Program-made: the position numbers and the translations under genes | The notes under the pieces: generated by a model | Seen by the model: only the letters and a program-made list of their open reading frames with translations | What the model was told of the DNA's origin: nothing | Database searches by the model: none | In this document: positions 60,819 through 64,000 of the stretch, piece after piece | Position numbering within the stretch: position 1 is the stretch's first letter | Layout: the number at the start of each line of letters is the position of its first letter | Assembly (NCBI RefSeq): GCF_000720475.1 | Contig: NZ_JOAP01000003.1 | Location: forward strand, 186,001 to 250,000 | Origin: Streptomyces aureocirculatus | GTDB taxonomy: Bacteria > Actinomycetota > Actinomycetes > Streptomycetales > Streptomycetaceae | DNA length: 64,000 bases | Direction: 5' to 3'

Positions 60819-61716
60819 GGAAGCGACCGCCCCGGCGGACGAGGCGGACCAGGTCACCGCCTTCTGGCGGCGTCTCGGCCTGCCAGGACTCGTCGACGTA
60901 CACACCCACTTCATGCCCGAGCGCGTCCTCGCGAAGGTGTGGAACTACTTCGACTCGGTCGGCCCGCTCACGGGCGTGCAATGGCCGATCACCTACCGGC
61001 ACGACGAGGAGCGGCGGCTCGCCGTGCTGCGGGGGTTCGGGGTGCGGGCGTTCACATCGATGCTGTACCCGCACAAGGCGGGCATGGCGGAGTGGCTCAA
61101 CAACTGGGCGGCGGAGTTCGCTGCGCGGACGCCGGACTGTCTGCACACGGCGACGCTGTTCCCCGAGCCGGACGCCGCGCGCTATGTGCCGGAGGCGGTC
61201 GCGGCCGGGGCGCGGGTGTTCAAGTCGCATGTGCAGGTCGGCGCGTACGACCCGAACGACGCGCTCCTGGACCCGGTCTGGGGCCTCCTCGCCGAGGCCG
61301 GGATCCCGGTGGTGATGCACTGCGGCTCAGGTCCCGCGCCCGGCAAGCACACCGGGCCCGAACCGGTGGGCCGGCTGCTCGGGCGCCATCCGCGACTGCC
61401 GCTCGTCGTGGCGCACATGGGGATGCCGGAGTACGCGGACTTCCTCGACCTGGCCGAACGGTACGAGGGGGTGCGGCTCGACACGACCATGGCGTTCACG
61501 GACTTCGGCGAGCAGGCGGCACCGTTCCCGCGTGCCGATCTCGGCCGCCTCACCGAACTCGGGCTCGGCGGCAAGATCTTGCTCGGTACGGACTTCCCCA
61601 ACATCCCCTACGGGTACGTCCATCAGCTCGAGGCCCTGGAGCGGCTCGACCTCGGCGACCACTGGCTCCGAGCGGTGTGCCACGGGAACGGGGCGCGGCT
61701 CTTCGGCCTGGAGTGA
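60811..61716 (+). CDS. Amidohydrolase family protein
   Basis: 301 residues. Metal-dependent TIM-barrel hydrolase: HxH in DVHTHFMPERVL, VFKSHVQVGAYDPND, VMHCGSG, VVAHMGMPEY, and the final Asp in LGTDFPN. Family of amidohydrolase 2 decarboxylases/lactonases. The TTG at 60811 appears to be the start; it overlaps the remnant monooxygenase, which suggests the pair were once coupled. Confidence 0.85.
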   Translation: MSEEATAPADEADQVTAFWRRLGLPGLVDVHTHFMPERVLAKVWNYFDSVGPLTGVQWPITYRHDEERRLAVLRGFGVRAFTSMLYPHKAGMAEWLNNWAAEFAARTPDCLHTATLFPEPDAARYVPEAVAAGARVFKSHVQVGAYDPNDALLDPVWGLLAEAGIPVVMHCGSGPAPGKHTGPEPVGRLLGRHPRLPLVVAHMGMPEYADFLDLAERYEGVRLDTTMAFTDFGEQAAPFPRADLGRLTELGLGGKILLGTDFPNIPYGYVHQLEALERLDLGDHWLRAVCHGNGARLFGLE

Positions 61717-61834
61717 GAGTCCGACGACGCCCCGAAGGGATCCCGGCGGCGCCCCCGGCACCCCGCAGGGTTTTCTCAGGGAATTCACAGGCGGGCACAA
61801 GCCGTCTCTCACCGCCGCCGCCGACCCTTGGGGC

Positions 61835-62581
61835 ATGACCACGACATCGCCCCGGGGGCGTACCGAACTGCTCAGGCCGGACGGGAGCCCCGTCCGCGTG
61901 CTCGTCGTGGACGACGAGGTGTCGCTCACCGAACTGTTGTCCATGGCGCTGCGCTACGAGGGCTGGGACATCCGCAGCGCCGGTGACGGCGCGGGGGCGG
62001 TGCGGGCCGCGCGCGGTTTCCGGCCCGACGTCGTCGTGCTCGACATGATGCTGCCGGACATGGACGGCCTGGCCGTGCTCGGGCGGCTGCGCAGGGAGCT
62101 GCCCGACGTGCCCGTGCTGTTCCTCACGGCCAAGGACGCCGTCGAGGACCGCATCGCCGGACTCACCGCGGGCGGCGACGACTACGTCACCAAGCCGTTC
62201 AGCCTCGAAGAGGTCGTCGCGCGGCTGCGCGGCCTGATCCGGCGGTCCTGGGCGTCGGGCCGCCGCAGCGAGTCGGTGCTCGCCGTCGGCGATCTCACGC
62301 TCGACGAGGACAGCCACGAGGTGACGCGCGGCGGTGAGTCCATCCATCTGACCGCCACCGAGTTCGAGCTGCTCCGCTACCTCATGCGCAATCCGCGGCG
62401 CGTGCTCAGCAAGGCGCAGATCCTCGACCGGGTGTGGAACTACGACTTCGGGGGCCAGGCCAACGTCGTGGAGCTCTACATCTCCTATCTGCGCCGCAAG
62501 ATAGACGCAGGCCGGGAACCGATGATCCACACGCGGCGGGGCGCCGGGTACCTCATCAAGCCCGCCGTCCTGGTGGCGTGA
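61835..62581 (+). CDS. OmpR-family response regulator
   Basis: 248 residues. Receiver with acidic pair DDE, phosphoacceptor Asp in VVVLDMMLP, Thr/Lys in FLTAKDA and TKPFSLEE, then a winged-helix DNA-binding domain (LTATEFELLRYLMRNPRRVLSKAQILDRVWNYDF...VELYISYLRRKID). Similar to TrcR/PrrA-type regulators. ATG at 61835 chosen. Its stop overlaps the kinase start as GTGA. Confidence 0.95.
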   Translation: MTTTSPRGRTELLRPDGSPVRVLVVDDEVSLTELLSMALRYEGWDIRSAGDGAGAVRAARGFRPDVVVLDMMLPDMDGLAVLGRLRRELPDVPVLFLTAKDAVEDRIAGLTAGGDDYVTKPFSLEEVVARLRGLIRRSWASGRRSESVLAVGDLTLDEDSHEVTRGGESIHLTATEFELLRYLMRNPRRVLSKAQILDRVWNYDFGGQANVVELYISYLRRKIDAGREPMIHTRRGAGYLIKPAVLVA

Positions 62582-64000
62582 CCCGGCTGCGCGGCCCCCG
62601 AACGCCCCGCGCTCTCCGCACGCCCCGCACCCTCCGCACGCCCCGTACCCTCCGCACCCGCCTGGTCGTCTCCGCCGTCGCCCTGATCGCCGTGGTCTGC
62701 GCGGTGATCGCGACCGTCACGACGATCGCCCTGCGCTCGCACCTGTACGAGCAGTTGGACGGCGCACTCGGGCAGGTCGCGATGCGTGCGGCCGGGCCCC
62801 CGGCGGGCTCCGCCGGACTGCCGGACCACCGCGAGGGCAAGATCATCACGCCGGGCATCCCCGGCCTCGGTACCGAAACAGGTCCCTGCACAGACCCCGA
62901 AGCAGACCCCGACGCAGACCCCAACTCAAGCCCCGACACAGCCCCCAGCCCCGGCAAGGCCCCCGGCAAAACCGGCGGCCCCCTGCGCTTCGTCACCTTC
63001 GGCCCCCAGGAAATCGGCACCGTCGGTGCCGTCGTCGACGCGGACGGCACGGTCGGCGCCGGTTCCGTGAGCGCCGAGCGGGACGCGGCCGACGTGTCCC
63101 TCGGCGCCGTCGCCGTGGGGCTCGACGAGGCCCAGCTCGCCGCCCTCGCCACCGTCTCCCGGGACGGCGAACCGCACACCGTCGACGTGCCGGGGCTCGG
63201 CGAGTACCGCGTCGAGTACGCCACCGGCGGCAACGGCGACTACCTCGTGGGACTGCCCACCGCCAAGGTCGGCACCACCCTGCGCACGCTCGTCGTCACC
63301 GAGGTCAGTGTCACCGCGGCGGGCCTGGTCGCCGCCTCGTTCGCGGGCGCCGCCATGGTCGGGGTGGCCCTGCGCCCGCTGCGCCGCGTCGCCGCCACGG
63401 CCGCCCGGGTCTCCGAGATCCCCCTGCACAGCGGAGAAGTGGCCCTGCACGAGCGGGTCCCCGACGCCGAGGCCGACGCGCGCACCGAGGTCGGCCAGGT
63501 CGGCGCCGCGCTCAACCGCATGCTGGACCACGTCCACGCGGCGCTGCGCGCACGCCAGCACAGCGAGACGCGGGCGCGCCGCTTCGTCGCCGACGCCAGC
63601 CACGAGCTGCGCACCCCGCTCGCGTCCATCCGCGGGTACGCCGAGCTGACGCGCCGCGGCCACGAGGAGACCGGGCCCGACACCCGGCACGCCCTCGGCC
63701 GCATCGAGTCCGAGGCCGCCAGGATGACCGGCCTGGTCGAGGACATGCTGCTGCTCGCCCGCCTCGACGCGGGCCGCGAGAGCGGCACGGTGCCCCCGCC
63801 CACCTGCGGGAGCGGCACAGCGCCCCCGCCGACCTGCGGGAGCGGTACGGCACCCCCGCCGACCTGCGAGGGCGGTACGGCACCCCCGCCGACCTGCGAG
63901 GGCGGTACGGAACACCCGACGACCTGCGAGGGCGGTACGGAACACTCGCCGACCTGCGAGGGCGGTACGGAACACCCGACGCCCCGCGGGAGCGGCACGG
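62578..64000 (+). CDS. Sensor histidine kinase (partial, 3' end outside window)
   Basis: 474 residues visible, open at the right edge. GTG 62578 overlaps the regulator stop. Order: N-terminal RTPRTL repeats (18-bp units), membrane helix (LVVSAVALIAVVCAVIATVTTIAL), extracytoplasmic domain with a DPDADPNSSPD segment, second membrane helix (VTAAGLVAASFAGAAMVGVAL), HAMP, and HisKA with phospho-His in FVADASHELRTPLASIRGY. Directly after the helix end (MLLLARLDAGRE) begins a 10-residue Cys-containing repeat that runs off the window. The ATPase domain is not visible. Confidence 0.92.
   Translation, partial: MTRLRGPRTPRALRTPRTLRTPRTLRTRLVVSAVALIAVVCAVIATVTTIALRSHLYEQLDGALGQVAMRAAGPPAGSAGLPDHREGKIITPGIPGLGTETGPCTDPEADPDADPNSSPDTAPSPGKAPGKTGGPLRFVTFGPQEIGTVGAVVDADGTVGAGSVSAERDAADVSLGAVAVGLDEAQLAALATVSRDGEPHTVDVPGLGEYRVEYATGGNGDYLVGLPTAKVGTTLRTLVVTEVSVTAAGLVAASFAGAAMVGVALRPLRRVAATAARVSEIPLHSGEVALHERVPDAEADARTEVGQVGAALNRMLDHVHAALRARQHSETRARRFVADASHELRTPLASIRGYAELTRRGHEETGPDTRHALGRIESEAARMTGLVEDMLLLARLDAGRESGTVPPPTCGSGTAPPPTCGSGTAPPPTCEGGTAPPPTCEGGTEHPTTCEGGTEHSPTCEGGTEHPTPRGSGT
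63779..64000 (+). repeat. 30-bp in-frame tandem repeat inside the sensor kinase
   Basis: At least seven 30-bp units encode GSGTAPPPTC, EGGTAPPPTC, EGGTEHPTTC and relatives, between the HisKA domain and the expected ATPase domain. Adjacent units are nearly identical in DNA and may continue past the window end. Confidence 0.92.

Noticed and set aside
63779..64000. Possible CRISPR array
   Set aside because: Units are 30 bp tandem without spacers and lie in an open coding frame; the same holds for the other arrays.

Overview
The window is about 71-73% GC by eye. It carries tandem anti-sigma-type ATPases, a Dyp peroxidase/Sco/PCuAC copper locus, a subtilisin-inhibitor-like protein, frequent GTG starts, and GTGA/ATGA translational coupling. 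These features point to a Streptomyces chromosome (inference). Gene order (cydC, GAF kinase, serS, pheA, DtpA-type copper locus, aminopeptidase P, HtrA protease, tRNA-Ser) resembles my recollection of the S. coelicolor core chromosome a few tens of kb from oriC. I could not test that synteny.

Layout. 1-6.3 kb: 3' part of CydC, a haem-type GAF histidine kinase, a secreted M23 peptidase and a HAD phosphatase. 6.3-11.8 kb: an F420-type oxidoreductase, then a tightly coupled four-gene minus-strand operon (M24-like protein, EphD-like hydrolase/SDR fusion, metal-dependent hydrolase, MerR regulator). 12-15.7 kb: two ABC ATPase/permease pairs. 16.1-19.8 kb: HAD phosphatase, serS, a DnaA-box cluster, pheA. 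19.9-26.7 kb: copper trafficking genes (DtpA-like peroxidase, CopC-CopD, PCuAC lipoprotein, Sco, YcnI, a membrane protein). 26.9-38.7 kb: two anti-sigma-type ATPases, MocR/AhpD divergent pair, aminopeptidase P, SpoIIE-like phosphatase, a prim-pol-like protein, a secreted protein, a SEC-C protein and GDPD. 38.9-42.9 kb: HtrA-like protease, tRNA-Ser(UGA), a broken secreted gene, a second prim-pol protein, a small N/Q-rich secreted protein. 43.2-49.4 kb: a ChsH2/ChsH1/Ltp2-like module, a DUF1906 protein, a SigE-type ECF sigma factor, an acyl-CoA ligase. 49.6-57.6 kb: MFS/TetR pair with two operators, a 1651-residue multidomain pseudokinase-like sensor, an SSI-like inhibitor. 57.8-64 kb: tRNA-Ser(GCU), tRNA-Arg(ACG), MOSC and DUF2797 proteins, a decayed monooxygenase, an amidohydrolase and a two-component pair cut by the window end.

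The most unusual feature is the number of minisatellites. I count about 17 tandem arrays with 9-45 bp units. Inside genes the units are almost always multiples of 3, so they add peptide repeats without breaking the frame. They fall in linkers (CydC, a CopC-CopD fusion, a sensor kinase between its HisKA and ATPase domains), at N or C termini, or just after stop codons. In one case the tail of a phosphatase gene, stop codon included, is repeated four times. No CRISPR array, rRNA, transposase or integrase was seen.
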